The notes: generated by a model not told the origin, from the sequence alone. A stretch of DNA of 38,050 nt from Flavobacteriales bacterium (GCA_002698365.1 NZWM01000024.1:1-38050), one strand, 5' to 3'; counted from the stretch's first letter, positions 15,791-25,786 are shown. Numbers and translations: made by a program.

Positions 15791-17498
15791 ACGCCTTGAT
15801 TTTATCTTTTAAATGCACATCGTCTGGATTGATTAATAACGATTTTTTCCACTGTATCAAAGCATCATTCAACAACCCTAGCTTCTCTAAAATATCCCCA
15901 TAGTGATCAAAGAGGGTTGCGCTATTTGTTTGCAAATCAATGGCTTTCATAATTTGTGTTTTAGCTAAACTATATTCTTCAAGCTTATATAAGACCCAGG
16001 CATATGTATCTAAGAATGAGGCATTCGGACTATCAGCTGTTAACTCATTGCATTTGACAATCATTTCCTTTGCCGTGTTTAGATTTTCACCACGAAGTGC
16101 TAAATAATAACTATAATTATTTAATACATATACGTTCTGATCATTATACATCAAGGCTGTAACATATGCTTCATCCGACTCTGTATGACTTCCCAATTTG
16201 TGATAGCTATCTCCTATTAGTGAGAAGACCTCTGATTTAAATAATGGCTCATCAATAATGAATTCTTCGGCCATTAATAGGGCCTCAACTGTTTGGCTAT
16301 ATTCATTTTTATTGAAATAGGCCAGCCCTTGATAATAATATAGTCTAGCACTATATGGATACCTAGATATCGCTAGTCTTGTAGTATTTAAAGCTAAATC
16401 GAAATCTTTTTGTGAAAAATAAATTTCTATTAATTTCGTATAAACATATTCATCTTTTATTAAGCCTGAGTTTAATGATCGATTATAGTGTGGTATTGCA
16501 AGGGCATATTGCTCCTCTTTTGCGTAGATATCAGCTAAAATTAAATTAAAAATAGGTTCATCTGGATATAATTTTAGTGCTTTTTCCGCAATTAGCTGAA
16601 ATGATTCGTGTTCAGAAATATTATTTTCAATTAATAGTTTATAAAAAATGTCTTTTTTTGTTTCTATATTAATAATTGGATTGTCAACAATCTTTGAAAG
16701 ATATATTTCTTGATTGCGAACATCTTTTTTGTTTGCATAAATTTTATATAAAGCAATTATGGCGGTGGGATTATTTTGGTCAACGGCTAATAAATCATTA
16801 TATACAGAAATTGCCTCATCATATTTGCTGAAATGCAAATACACCGAAGCTAGTTCTGATAAAAATCTTTGATCAGCTGGATCTTTTTTTAATACGTCCC
16901 GGATCGTTTTTTCAGCTTTTTCAAAGTTGTTTTGGTCCAAAAATATATTCTTTAATTCTATTGATAGGTCGTTTGATTGTCCTAGCTGAGATTCTGTTTT
17001 TTTTATAAACCTAATAGCTCTCTTATATAGTGCAAGCTCTCTTAATACTTGTATTTTTTGAAAATAATAAACCGGGTTGTGGGGTTCAATTTGAATAAGA
17101 CTAGAATATACATCAATTTGTTCTTCCAGTTTATTTTGCATAACATATATATCAAGCAATAAGTAATAATACCATTTGTTGTTAGAGTCTAAATCTATAG
17201 CTTGCTTGATATAATACTCCGCATTATCCCATTCATTAAAATAAAAATACAGTTTTGCTATTTCATTGTAGGCTGAGGATTCTTCTGGGTTTAAAGCTGT
17301 ACATTTTTCATACAATATCAAAGCCTGTTCATATTCCTCCGAAATTTTATACTTTTCAGCATCAAAATAAAACTGAATATATTGTTTTTCATTTTTATCA
17401 ATTTGATGAATAAACTCTTTCTGTTGAGCATTAGATGTAAAAAAAGCCCCGAAAACTATGCATATATATATATTTATATTTTTCATGCCGTCAATCAT
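15783..17498 (-). CDS. Exported tetratricopeptide-repeat protein
   Basis: The product has 571 residues. A signal peptide (cleaved after SNA, about residue 24) is followed by TPR helices over almost the whole length, for example AYNEIAKLYFYFNEWDNAEY and ARLYYYQGLAYFNKNEYSQT. Two starts are possible: the ATG at 17498, which overlaps the upstream stop as ATGA and fits translational coupling, or the ATG four codons later at 17486, which gives a shorter signal peptide. TPR arrays bind partner proteins, here in the periplasm or at the outer membrane; the partner is unknown. It is conserved next to the DUF4292 and EnvC-like genes, which hints at envelope biogenesis. Confidence 0.8.
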   Translation of the reverse strand: MIDGMKNINIYICIVFGAFFTSNAQQKEFIHQIDKNEKQYIQFYFDAEKYKISEEYEQALILYEKCTALNPEESSAYNEIAKLYFYFNEWDNAEYYIKQAIDLDSNNKWYYYLLLDIYVMQNKLEEQIDVYSSLIQIEPHNPVYYFQKIQVLRELALYKRAIRFIKKTESQLGQSNDLSIELKNIFLDQNNFEKAEKTIRDVLKKDPADQRFLSELASVYLHFSKYDEAISVYNDLLAVDQNNPTAIIALYKIYANKKDVRNQEIYLSKIVDNPIINIETKKDIFYKLLIENNISEHESFQLIAEKALKLYPDEPIFNLILADIYAKEEQYALAIPHYNRSLNSGLIKDEYVYTKLIEIYFSQKDFDLALNTTRLAISRYPYSARLYYYQGLAYFNKNEYSQTVEALLMAEEFIIDEPLFKSEVFSLIGDSYHKLGSHTESDEAYVTALMYNDQNVYVLNNYSYYLALRGENLNTAKEMIVKCNELTADSPNASFLDTYAWVLYKLEEYSLAKTQIMKAIDLQTNSATLFDHYGDILEKLGLLNDALIQWKKSLLINPDDVHLKDKIKAYE

Positions 17499-18481
17499 TT
17501 AAGCGTACAATAATCACCAATATTTACACAACTAAAATTATTATCATATGTCACATTATTGCCTATTATAGACGAATGAAAATCACCGCCAGTTATTGCA
17601 GAGTTTTTTTGAATAATACTATTTCTAATTTTAGAGGATTTAATAATTGTTCCTGCTCCGATACTAACATTCGGTCCTAAGATAGAATTTTCTATTTCTG
17701 CTGTGGGTGCAATATAACAAGGCTCATGAATAGTTGTATTAGGAAACCGTCTTTTTTGCAAATCCTCCTGTTTTAATATTTCTGCATGTGACGCCAACAA
17801 ATTATTTGGATTTCCAAAATCTAGCCAGCTTTTAATCCTATTGATTGAAAATTGAAAATTTCTATTTTTTAGATTTTCTAATGCTGTAGTAATTTGATAT
17901 TCGCCATTTAAAATAATATTATTATCTAATAGGTTTTCAATTTCTTTTTTTAAAGATGACCCATTCTTGAAATAATAAACTCCAACAATCGCCAAATTCG
18001 ATATCGGAGTTTGTGGCTTTTCTATAAAATCTGTTATATAGCCCGAATTATTTAATTTAACGACACCAAATGCACTGGGATCATCAACCTCTTTAACAAG
18101 AATACATGCATCTGATTCAGCATCAAAATCTAGATCTGTATCAAATATGGTGTCTGAAAAAGCAATTAAGGTTGGTCCATTAAGCATATTTTTAGCACAA
18201 TATATTGCATGTGCTGTTCCTCTAGCTTCTCCCTGAAAAAAAACTTCATAATCTATGTTTTTGGCGCTTAATATGGACTTAAACATGTTTTCAATATTTG
18301 GGTCTGGTCTTTCAATAATAAAGCCTATTTTTTGAATACTCGTATTTGATTTTTGAACAACCAGGTCAATTATTCGTTCAATAATTGATTTTCCTGCTAT
18401 CTCTATTAATGGCTTAGGTGTTGAAAGTGTGTGTGGCCGAAGCCTTGTGCCCTTACCTGCCATAGGAATAATTATATTCAT
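17495..18481 (-). CDS. Sugar-phosphate nucleotidyltransferase with left-handed beta-helix tail
   Basis: The product has 328 residues from the ATG at 18481; the frame extends nine codons further, but the family N-terminus MNIIIPMAGKGTRLRP starts here, seven bases after dut. The nucleotide-binding GKGTRLRPHT and PKPLIEIAGKSIIE motifs define the NTP_transferase domain (about 1-235). The C-terminal part (about 250-328: IENSILGPNVSIGAGTII) has hexapeptide repeats of a left-handed beta-helix. It should make an NDP-sugar from a sugar 1-phosphate and NTP. Sugar and base are not readable; the annotation glucose-1-phosphate thymidylyltransferase is a common guess. The flippase gene two genes upstream is consistent with polysaccharide synthesis. 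Confidence 0.85.
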   Translation of the reverse strand: MNIIIPMAGKGTRLRPHTLSTPKPLIEIAGKSIIERIIDLVVQKSNTSIQKIGFIIERPDPNIENMFKSILSAKNIDYEVFFQGEARGTAHAIYCAKNMLNGPTLIAFSDTIFDTDLDFDAESDACILVKEVDDPSAFGVVKLNNSGYITDFIEKPQTPISNLAIVGVYYFKNGSSLKKEIENLLDNNIILNGEYQITTALENLKNRNFQFSINRIKSWLDFGNPNNLLASHAEILKQEDLQKRRFPNTTIHEPCYIAPTAEIENSILGPNVSIGAGTIIKSSKIRNSIIQKNSAITGGDFHSSIIGNNVTYDNNFSCVNIGDYCTLK

Positions 18482-18485
18482 ATTA

Positions 18486-18920
18486 TTATTTTTTACCCGT
18501 ACTACCAAACCCCCCTGTTCCCCTCTGCGTTTTTGTTAGATTATCAATATTGTGCCAAGTAATCTTTTCCACTTTAGCCAAAACTAACTGAGCAACCCTA
18601 TCACCATTTTGAATTACAAATGGATCCCGAGAATGATTTACCAATATAACTAAAATTTCACCTCTATAATCTGAATCAATGGTTCCGGGAGAATTTAACA
18701 CTGTTATTCCATGTTTTAAAGCCAGCCCGCTTCTGGGTCTAACTTGAATTTCAAACCCCATTGGGATTTCTAAAAAAACCCCTGTTGGAACAGCGGTCCT
18801 ACCTCCCGGTTTTAACACAATATCTTTCTCAATATTTGCGCAAATATCTACCCCAGAAGAGCCCGGCGTTTTGTGTGTTGGTTGTTGGTGTTTTGAATTA
18901 TTAATAATGCCTATTCTCAT
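18486..18920 (-). CDS. dut: Deoxyuridine 5'-triphosphate nucleotidohydrolase (dUTPase)
   Basis: The product has 144 residues, standard for a trimeric dUTPase. The five motifs are present: SGVDICA (22-28), RPRSGLALKHG (61-71), the GTIDSDYRGEI segment with catalytic Asp (79-89), GDRVAQLVL (106-114) and the C-terminal RGTGGFGSTG (133-142). The enzyme hydrolyses dUTP to dUMP and pyrophosphate, keeping uracil out of DNA and supplying dUMP for thymidylate. It lies in the leftward run 10 bases after the flippase and 4 bases before the nucleotidyltransferase, an order common in Flavobacteriia. Confidence 0.95.
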   Translation of the reverse strand: MRIGIINNSKHQQPTHKTPGSSGVDICANIEKDIVLKPGGRTAVPTGVFLEIPMGFEIQVRPRSGLALKHGITVLNSPGTIDSDYRGEILVILVNHSRDPFVIQNGDRVAQLVLAKVEKITWHNIDNLTKTQRGTGGFGSTGKK

Positions 18921-18930
18921 AATAAATATA

Positions 18931-20442
18931 TTACTTTAGTTTTAGTGGTTTAAATAGTTTCTTGATCTGCGAATACACAAATATAAGGTACAGTATAAAT
19001 AAAACCGTATTATCAATTTGAATATTGCTATACATCTTGACATCTATAAATGTACTAAATAAAACGATTCCTAAAGCAAGACAAAAATATATTAAAATTG
19101 ATTTAATTTTGTATGGTATTTGGAAGTTCATCTGACCAAGATAAAATGAAATCATCATCATTGAGCCATAGCAAACTAAAGTTGTCCAGGCTGCAGCCAT
19201 ATATCCATATGTAGGGATAAAGGCAATATTTAAAACCAGTGTTAACAGAGCTCCAATAGTTGATATTATGGCTGCGTATCGTGTTTTATTTGTGACCTTA
19301 TACCAAACAGATAGATTATAGTAGACCCCTAAGCATATATTTGCCATCAATACTATAGGTATAATCGAGAGCCCCGTATGGTATTCCTCTGCCGGAATAA
19401 TAAATTTAATCACATCAATATATAAAACAATGAACAAGAAAATAGAAAGGGCAATTAAAACAAAAATTTGCATCATTAAAGAATAAATAATTTTTGCATT
19501 TGGTTTCTGAAACTGATTAAAAAAAAATGGTTCCGCAGCAAATCTATATGCTTGCACAAATAAAGTCATAAAAATCGTTAGTTTATAACATGCCGAATAA
19601 ATACCTAATTGATTCATTGCTATTGCAGCACCATATCTTGGTTGTAATAAGTATTTTAATAATAATTTATCTATCGTTTCATTAATGATAAATGCTAAGC
19701 CCGCTATGAATATTGGCCAAGAGTAGCGAATCATCTTCTTAAAGATTAGAAAATCTGGCTTAGATATGTTCGACTTTATGTCTGGTAATAGTACTAATAG
19801 AGTAACCGTGCTGGCAATCAAATTTGAAATAAAGACATATCCCACTGAGATAGATGGGTCATAAATATGATTAATAAACTCCAAGATTAAAGCATTCTCA
19901 TGTAAATACGGACAAAGTAGAAGAAAAAATAAATTGAAAAATATGTTTACAACAATATTAAGTGTTTTAATAGAAGCAAATTTTATCGCCTTATTTTGTT
20001 GCCTCAATAATGCAAATGGAATAGTCGAAATAAGATCGAGACTGATGATAAAAAGAAAGTACAAAATAAACTCAGGATGATTCCCGTGTCCAATAGCATC
20101 TGCAATGTTTTTATATAAACAAAGACCAAAAAAAACCAACACTAAAGCATTGGTTAATAAAAATGTGAACGACGAAGAAAACACTTTAGATAAAGAATTA
20201 CTAGAGTGTTCGTCAACAATACTTTTATCCTTAGCAAATCTAAAAAAACCTGTTTCCATCCCAAATGACCCAATTACCATAAATAAAGCAGCATATGCAT
20301 ACATTTCTGCAACAATCGCGTATTCGGACGGCATAAATAAAATAGTATATAGTGGAACTAGAAAAAAATTAAGAATCCGCGCAACTACACTACTAAAACC
20401 ATATATTATGGTTTGATTAAAAAGTTGCTTTATTGCGCTCAT
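18931..20442 (-). CDS. Polysaccharide flippase (MATE/MOP, Wzx-like)
   Basis: The product has 503 residues with about 12-14 hydrophobic segments. The N-terminus IKQLFNQTIIYGFSSVVARI and the MIRYSWPIFIAGLAFIINE region in the middle are typical of the polysaccharide-biosynthesis branch of the MOP superfamily. Members move lipid-linked sugar units across the inner membrane, or in some cases lipid II. The substrate is unknown; the nearby sugar nucleotidyltransferase suggests an envelope glycan. It begins directly after the crotonase stop with no gap. Confidence 0.85.
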   Translation of the reverse strand: MSAIKQLFNQTIIYGFSSVVARILNFFLVPLYTILFMPSEYAIVAEMYAYAALFMVIGSFGMETGFFRFAKDKSIVDEHSSNSLSKVFSSSFTFLLTNALVLVFFGLCLYKNIADAIGHGNHPEFILYFLFIISLDLISTIPFALLRQQNKAIKFASIKTLNIVVNIFFNLFFLLLCPYLHENALILEFINHIYDPSISVGYVFISNLIASTVTLLVLLPDIKSNISKPDFLIFKKMIRYSWPIFIAGLAFIINETIDKLLLKYLLQPRYGAAIAMNQLGIYSACYKLTIFMTLFVQAYRFAAEPFFFNQFQKPNAKIIYSLMMQIFVLIALSIFLFIVLYIDVIKFIIPAEEYHTGLSIIPIVLMANICLGVYYNLSVWYKVTNKTRYAAIISTIGALLTLVLNIAFIPTYGYMAAAWTTLVCYGSMMMISFYLGQMNFQIPYKIKSILIYFCLALGIVLFSTFIDVKMYSNIQIDNTVLFILYLIFVYSQIKKLFKPLKLK

Positions 20443-21213
20443 TTAATTAAAATTTGGTTTTCTTTTTTGCATAAATGCATTAACACCCTCTTTGAAATTA
20501 TCGGTTTCAAATAGTGCACCAAACTCGGTACTTTCAATGTCATTACCATTATGTAAATAACAACTATTAATAGATTTTATTGCCGAACTGAGTGATTCTG
20601 GTGAAGCGCCATGAAATAGTTTACAAATTTTTAAACATTTATCTAATAGATCCTTTTGTGCAACCACATGATTCACGAGTCCAATTCTATAAGCCTCTTC
20701 GGCATTAATAATCTTTGAGGTTAATATCATTTCCATCGCAAGATTAACGCCAATAACTTGGGGCAATTTCTGTGTTCCACTATACCCAGGTATTAACCCT
20801 AAAGAACACTCTGGCAAGCCTAATTTAGCAGAAGAACTTGAAACTCTAATGTGTGTAGATAGTGCCAATTCGAGTCCACCGCCCAAAGCATATCCATTAA
20901 TTGCAGATAAAACAGGCTTGGGAAAATGAGATATTTTATTAAACAATTTTATTTTTCCACTTTTACTCAGTTCAATAGCGCGTTCTTTTGTGAAATTTTG
21001 AAACTCCTTAATATCTGCTCCAGCTACAAACGCTTTATCACCGACACCAGTTATAATTACTGATCGTATTGTTGAGTTTTTTTCAATAATATTAAGCTTA
21101 TTTGACAATTCTGTTATTACTTCATTATTCAAAGCGTTTAATTGTTTTGGCCTATTAATTTCAATAATGGCTGTTTTATGTTCTGGATTTTCTTTATAAT
21201 TAATCATTCTCAT
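20443..21213 (-). CDS. Enoyl-CoA hydratase/isomerase family protein
   Basis: The product has 256 residues, typical for a crotonase. The oxyanion-hole segments AGADIKEF (64-71) and GYALGGGLELAL (107-118) are present, with both catalytic glutamates of hydratases: Glu115 and Glu135 (LGLPECSLGLIPGYSGTQ). It should hydrate trans-2-enoyl-CoA, possibly crotonyl-CoA. The ATG at 21213 overlaps the kinase stop by one base (TAATG); a second ATG two codons in is also possible. Placement after the histidine kinase recurs in Flavobacteriia as I recall, without an obvious functional link. Confidence 0.9.
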   Translation of the reverse strand: MRMINYKENPEHKTAIIEINRPKQLNALNNEVITELSNKLNIIEKNSTIRSVIITGVGDKAFVAGADIKEFQNFTKERAIELSKSGKIKLFNKISHFPKPVLSAINGYALGGGLELALSTHIRVSSSSAKLGLPECSLGLIPGYSGTQKLPQVIGVNLAMEMILTSKIINAEEAYRIGLVNHVVAQKDLLDKCLKICKLFHGASPESLSSAIKSINSCYLHNGNDIESTEFGALFETDNFKEGVNAFMQKRKPNFN

Positions 21214-22712
21214 TATATTTTTTGGTTTTTTTCTAGTGGAATGGAAACCTCAAAAACTGTTCCTGCAGGATCGGTTAAATATGTAATACTACCACCAAAA
21301 TCATCTATTATTCTTTTAACCATGGCGAGGCCTAATCCCGCACCACTATTTTTTGTTGTAAAATTAGGTTCAAAAATCTTGTCTCTTATGTTTTTTGGTA
21401 TCCCCGATCCATTGTCCTTGACAAGTATAACACAGTGGTTTTTTGTTGTTTCTATCTCAACAACAACTTTTATTGGAATGTCTTTTCTTTCTGCTTGTAA
21501 AGAGTTTTGAATCAGATTATTTAAAACTCGTGTTAAATGGGTTTTGTCAACATAAACTTTAATGGGGTTGCCTGAGTTTATTTCTGAAACCAGTTGTACA
21601 TTGTTATTTTTAAAAATATGTATAACATCCTTAACTGCTTCCATTATAGAAATAGATTCAAGGTTTTGTTTATTCAAGCTAGCAAAATCAGAAAAAGCAT
21701 TTGCAATCCTGTTTAGTGTGTCTATTTGTTGAATCATTGTTTTGGAAAATTCTTTTAACTTCTCTTCCCATTCGTCGGAATACAGCCCTGCACCCTTTCC
21801 GTCATCAAAAGATTTTTGTAAATACTGAACACTTAGCCTCATGGGGGTTAAAGGGTTTTTAACCTCATGAGCAATTTGTTTAGCCATTTTTTTCCAAGCG
21901 CCTTCTTTTTCACTTTTTATTAATTGTTGGGTTCTTAGCTCTAGCTCCTCTATTAGTTTGTTGTAACTAGATATAAGCTGTCCTATTTCATCTTGGACGG
22001 GCCATATCAGGGGTTTTGTGGAGTATATGTTTGTAGAAGAGAGGTGTTTAGATATTGACCTTAAAGGCGCCGTTACTTGCTTTAATAATATAAAAGCAAA
22101 GAGGCTGGCAAACAACAACAAAAACACATATATCTTAATAAATTTTTTAATTTGTGTATTTGTTTTGCTTAAAATTTCATCTTTTGTGCTTTTGTCATAA
22201 ATAACATCTAAAACACAAAATGGCGTGGTTGTAATTATTGGATTACTTGAACTAAGAGTCGTCATATTTTTTGGTACATATAAAATACGGTATGTTCCAA
22301 AATAACCCGGCTTTTCATATTTTATTTTTTTTTCTTGTGACTCAAAACATTGTTCAATAATAGAACGTGTTATTGGAGTGGTAATATTTGTGTCCAAAAA
22401 TAAAGAGTCATCCGAAGAAATAATAAAATTACCTTCTAGATCATAAATATTAAGTTTTAACTTATGTATATATCCCACTTCTTTTAAAAGTTGACCAAAT
22501 GCTTCAGGTAAGTCTTTATTATAATCAACAAGTGACTCTATTGATTTTGCAACAGCACGATCTTTTCTTGCCAATCTGTCAGCATTATACGCTGTAGTGT
22601 CTTGTTTAATTTGTTGAATATTAATAAAGGCGACAATTACTAATGACAAACTTATCAACCCAATCATCGATAGAAATATTTTCTGACTTAATGTTGCTTT
22701 TTTGAAATCCAT
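21213..22712 (-). CDS. Membrane sensor histidine kinase (NtrY-like)
   Basis: The product has 499 residues. Transmembrane helices at about 11-32 and 191-210 flank an extracytoplasmic sensor region. HAMP (about 211-262) is followed by HisKA with phospho-acceptor His282 in AKQIAHEVKNPLTPMRLS, and by a HATPase domain with N box NLIQNSLQA, VKDNGSGIP and GAGLGLAMVKRI. The EVKNPLTPMRLS form is characteristic of NtrY-type kinases. No response regulator is encoded in the window, so this is an orphan kinase and its partner is unknown. It heads the twelve-gene leftward run and has an exact TAnnTTTG box eight bases before its ATG. Confidence 0.93.
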   Translation of the reverse strand: MDFKKATLSQKIFLSMIGLISLSLVIVAFINIQQIKQDTTAYNADRLARKDRAVAKSIESLVDYNKDLPEAFGQLLKEVGYIHKLKLNIYDLEGNFIISSDDSLFLDTNITTPITRSIIEQCFESQEKKIKYEKPGYFGTYRILYVPKNMTTLSSSNPIITTTPFCVLDVIYDKSTKDEILSKTNTQIKKFIKIYVFLLLFASLFAFILLKQVTAPLRSISKHLSSTNIYSTKPLIWPVQDEIGQLISSYNKLIEELELRTQQLIKSEKEGAWKKMAKQIAHEVKNPLTPMRLSVQYLQKSFDDGKGAGLYSDEWEEKLKEFSKTMIQQIDTLNRIANAFSDFASLNKQNLESISIMEAVKDVIHIFKNNNVQLVSEINSGNPIKVYVDKTHLTRVLNNLIQNSLQAERKDIPIKVVVEIETTKNHCVILVKDNGSGIPKNIRDKIFEPNFTTKNSGAGLGLAMVKRIIDDFGGSITYLTDPAGTVFEVSIPLEKNQKI

Positions 22713-22720
22713 TAGTACAC

Positions 22721-22728
22721 CAAATATA
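22721..22728 (-). promoter_or_regulatory. Candidate -7 box for histidine kinase run
   Basis: On the minus strand TATATTTG matches TAnnTTTG exactly and ends eight bases before the kinase ATG (22712). It lies in the only gap above 35 bases (80 bases) between atpG and DUF4837, so it could start the whole twelve-gene transcript. No clear -33 TTG is visible. Confidence 0.4.
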
Positions 22729-22792
22729 TAAAATTGAATTGGGATATGGTAAGTGCTTAAAATCGAAATACTTATTGCTTTCGCTTGTGGAT

Positions 22793-23650
22793 TTAACTAT
22801 TCAGTGCTTCAGCTCCAGCTACTATTTCTAGTATTTCATTTGTTATGGCCGCCTGTCTTTGTCTATTGTACGCAAGTGTTAAGTTTTGTTTTAAATCATT
22901 GGCATTGTCCGTGGCTTTATGCATTGCTGTCATTCTTGCTCCGTGCTCTGCTGCAATTGAATTTAAAATAGCCTCAAATAACTGGGTGTGTATTTGATTC
23001 GGTATTAATCTATTTATAATGCTTGTTTTATCAGGTTCAAAAATATAGTCTTGCGCTGTTTTATCAGGAACATCATCTATATTATTAATTGTAATTGGTA
23101 AAATAGGTGTCGACTCTACAATTTGTGTGGCAGCATTTTTGAACTTATTATAAACAAGAATAACCTTTGACCATTTTCCAATCAAAAATTCATCAATAAT
23201 TTCTTGTGATATTTTTTGGCTAAGTAAACGAGACGGGTTATCTAAAATATCATTTTCTTTTTTAATAACACGGTATTGATTTCTTGAAAATAAATCAGCT
23301 GATTTTTTTCCAATTGACCACACCTCTATGTCTTGATTTTTTAATTCTTTTGACTTTTTTAAAATATTCGCGTTAAACCCTCCACACAAACCTCTGTTAG
23401 AAGTAATAGCAACAATTAAAATTTTCTGTTTTTCTGTAAACTGTTTTGTTAATTTAATCTCTGAATGATTTACATTGGGAAGAAGATTCTGAATTGTTGT
23501 CTTAAGCGCTTCAGCATATGGCTGTATATTAGACATCCTATCTTGTGCCTTTTTTAGCTTAGCTGCAGAGACCATTTTCATGGCACTAGTAATTTTCATC
23601 GTCGATGAAATAGAGGTGATTCTGGATCTTATTTCTTTTAAGTTTGACAT
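22793..23650 (-). CDS. atpG: ATP synthase F1 gamma subunit
   Basis: The product has 285 residues. The N-terminal helix SNLKEIRSRITSISSTMKIT...AMKMVSAAKLKKAQ and the C-terminal helix LAYNRQRQAAITNEILEIVAGAEAL are the conserved coiled-coil shaft of gamma. The centre contains SNRGLCGGFNANI (about 83-95). Gamma rotates within the alpha3-beta3 head and transmits torque from the c-ring. It ends the atpBEFHAG cluster; no atpD or atpC follows, and the next gene is a histidine kinase after 80 bases. It starts seven bases after the atpA stop. Confidence 0.95.
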   Translation of the reverse strand: MSNLKEIRSRITSISSTMKITSAMKMVSAAKLKKAQDRMSNIQPYAEALKTTIQNLLPNVNHSEIKLTKQFTEKQKILIVAITSNRGLCGGFNANILKKSKELKNQDIEVWSIGKKSADLFSRNQYRVIKKENDILDNPSRLLSQKISQEIIDEFLIGKWSKVILVYNKFKNAATQIVESTPILPITINNIDDVPDKTAQDYIFEPDKTSIINRLIPNQIHTQLFEAILNSIAAEHGARMTAMHKATDNANDLKQNLTLAYNRQRQAAITNEILEIVAGAEALNS

Positions 23651-23657
23651 TTAATTT

Positions 23658-25241
23658 TTAATTGAATTTTTTTAAAACCTGCAACACTGCTGTTTTTATA
23701 TTTTCTGTAGCTTCATCACTTAGTTTTCCGCCCTTTAATTCAACTAAAGTGTTGCTAAAATCTTTATGCATAAGTTTAATTAATTCTGCTTCACATTCTT
23801 TTATTTTATTAACCGGAACATCGTTTAGTAGTCCGTTTACACCGCAATAAATTATTGCAACCTGCTCCTCCACTTTCATTGGTTTATTCAGTCCTTGTTT
23901 CAAAATTTCAACATTTCGTTTACCTTTTTCTAAAACAGCTGTTGTTGCGGCATCTAAGTCTGATCCGAATTTTGCGAATGCCTCTAATTCTCGATACTGC
24001 GCTTGATCCAATTTTAATGTTCCTGAAACCTTTTTCATCGACTTTACTTGTGCACTTCCACCAACACGAGAAACAGAAATTCCAACATTAATTGCTGGAC
24101 GAACACCTGAATTAAATAAATCTGATTCCAAAAATATTTGACCATCAGTAATAGATATAACATTCGTGGGTATATATGCCGAAACATCGCCAGCTTGAGT
24201 TTCTATTATTGGAAGAGCTGTTAAAGACCCGCCGCCCTTAACAATTGGTTTTAAAGATTCTGGTAAATCATTCATTGAAGAAGCGATTTCATTAGAAGAG
24301 TTTATTTTAGCTGCTCTCTCTAAGAGTCTCGAGTGTAAGTAAAAAACATCTCCCGGGTAAGCCTCTCTTCCGGGTGGTCTTCTTAATAACAATGATACCT
24401 CCCTATACGAAACAGCTTGTTTTGAAAGATCATCATATACAATTAATGCGTGACGCCCAGTATCTCTAAAAAACTCCCCTATAGCTGCACCTGTAAATGG
24501 TGAATAAAACTGCATTGGGGCTGGGTCCGCTGCAGATGCGGCAACAATTACCGTATAAGGTAGCGCACCATTATCACTTAACATTTTAGTTATATTGGCA
24601 ATTGTTGATCCCTTTTGAGAGGTTGCTACATAAATACAATAAACAGGATCTCCTTGCTCAAAAAATTCTTTTTGATTAATAATTGTATCTAGGGCAACTG
24701 ATGTTTTTCCCGTTTGCCTGTCTCCAATAATAAGCTCTCTTTGTCCTCTACCTATAGGAATCATGGCATCAATAGCCTTAATGCCTGTTTGAAGAGGTTC
24801 GGTTACTGGCTGCCGGTAAATAACTCCTGGCGCCTTGCGTTCTAATGGCATTTCATATGTTTCACCAGTAATTGGGCCTTTTCCGTCTATTGGTTGACCC
24901 AGGGCGTTCACAACACGCCCAAGCATGCCTTCTCCTACGTTTACTGATGCTATTGTGTTTGTTCGTTTAACTGAGTCCCCTTCTTTAATTTTTGTGGAGG
25001 AGCCTAATAATACTGCACCCACATTGTCTTCTTCTAGGTTCAAAACAATCGCTTGCTGATTTTTGTCATCATTAAACTCTATTAACTCCCCCGATTGAAC
25101 ATTAGACAGCCCATAAATTCTTGCAATTCCGTCACCAACTGCCAAAACTGTGCCCGTCTCTTCTAGGCTTGCTGTTGATTCTAAATTTTTTAATTCTGAT
25201 TTTAAAATCTGTGATACTTCTGATGATTTAATTTCTGTCAT
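23658..25241 (-). CDS. atpA: ATP synthase F1 alpha subunit
   Basis: The product has 527 residues. The beta-barrel start [16 protein letters not shown] (30-45), P-loop GDRQTGKT (173-180) and [20 protein letters not shown] segment identify alpha. Alpha carries the non-catalytic nucleotide sites of the F1 head and contributes the arginine finger to the catalytic sites on beta. A Bacteroidota-type insertion near residues 195-200 (FEQGDP) is visible. It lies 12 bases after atpH and 7 before atpG. Confidence 0.97.
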   Translation of the reverse strand: MTEIKSSEVSQILKSELKNLESTASLEETGTVLAVGDGIARIYGLSNVQSGELIEFNDDKNQQAIVLNLEEDNVGAVLLGSSTKIKEGDSVKRTNTIASVNVGEGMLGRVVNALGQPIDGKGPITGETYEMPLERKAPGVIYRQPVTEPLQTGIKAIDAMIPIGRGQRELIIGDRQTGKTSVALDTIINQKEFFEQGDPVYCIYVATSQKGSTIANITKMLSDNGALPYTVIVAASAADPAPMQFYSPFTGAAIGEFFRDTGRHALIVYDDLSKQAVSYREVSLLLRRPPGREAYPGDVFYLHSRLLERAAKINSSNEIASSMNDLPESLKPIVKGGGSLTALPIIETQAGDVSAYIPTNVISITDGQIFLESDLFNSGVRPAINVGISVSRVGGSAQVKSMKKVSGTLKLDQAQYRELEAFAKFGSDLDAATTAVLEKGKRNVEILKQGLNKPMKVEEQVAIIYCGVNGLLNDVPVNKIKECEAELIKLMHKDFSNTLVELKGGKLSDEATENIKTAVLQVLKKFN

Positions 25242-25253
25242 TTTATTTAATAT

Positions 25254-25784
25254 TTATAGTTTAAATGCTCGTTTAGCATTATTTATTTTTTTTCTAACAC
25301 TTGCGTCATATTGCAGGTCTCCTGTTTTTATAATAAACCCCCCAAGCAAATTTTTATCTATTTTTTCTTCTATATAAACACTGCCGGCATTATTTATTTT
25401 TTCTTTTATTTTAGTTTTTAAATCTTCTCCCATCGGTTCTGCTGAAATAATATGTGCTATAACAATATTGTTATGTTTATTATATAGTTCACCGAATTTA
25501 TTAATTATATCTAATAAATAGATTTCCCGATTTTTACTAATCACCATCGATAGAAAATTGATCGTGGTTCTATTAGTCTTGTTACTAAGAATCTTTTCAA
25601 ATATGGTTTTCTTCGTGGTTTTATTAATCGTGGGATTTTTAATTAAGTCGGCCAATTCGGACTCATGCTGAATCATGTCAGAAACAAGTTTTAAATCAAC
25701 CATAACCTCATCAATTATGTTGTTTTCTATAGCTATTTCAAAAAGAGCTTGTGCATATCTATTTGAGGCTTTTGTTGTTTGCAT
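25254..25784 (-). CDS. atpH: ATP synthase F1 delta subunit
   Basis: The product has 176 residues. The N-terminal helical domain starts SNRYAQALFEIAIENN, and the conserved C-terminal patch DKNLLGGFIIKTGDLQYDASVRKKI is present, diagnostic of delta/OSCP. Delta ties the F1 head to the b-subunit stalk. The stop of atpF lies two bases upstream of its ATG, so translation is probably coupled. Confidence 0.93.
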   Translation of the reverse strand: MQTTKASNRYAQALFEIAIENNIIDEVMVDLKLVSDMIQHESELADLIKNPTINKTTKKTIFEKILSNKTNRTTINFLSMVISKNREIYLLDIINKFGELYNKHNNIVIAHIISAEPMGEDLKTKIKEKINNAGSVYIEEKIDKNLLGGFIIKTGDLQYDASVRKKINNAKRAFKL

Positions 25785-25786
25785 AA

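Noticed and set aside
22764-22783. Small hairpin after atpG as a terminator
   Set aside because: Only five base pairs (CGAAA/TTTCG) with a ten-base loop and no proper T run on the minus strand.
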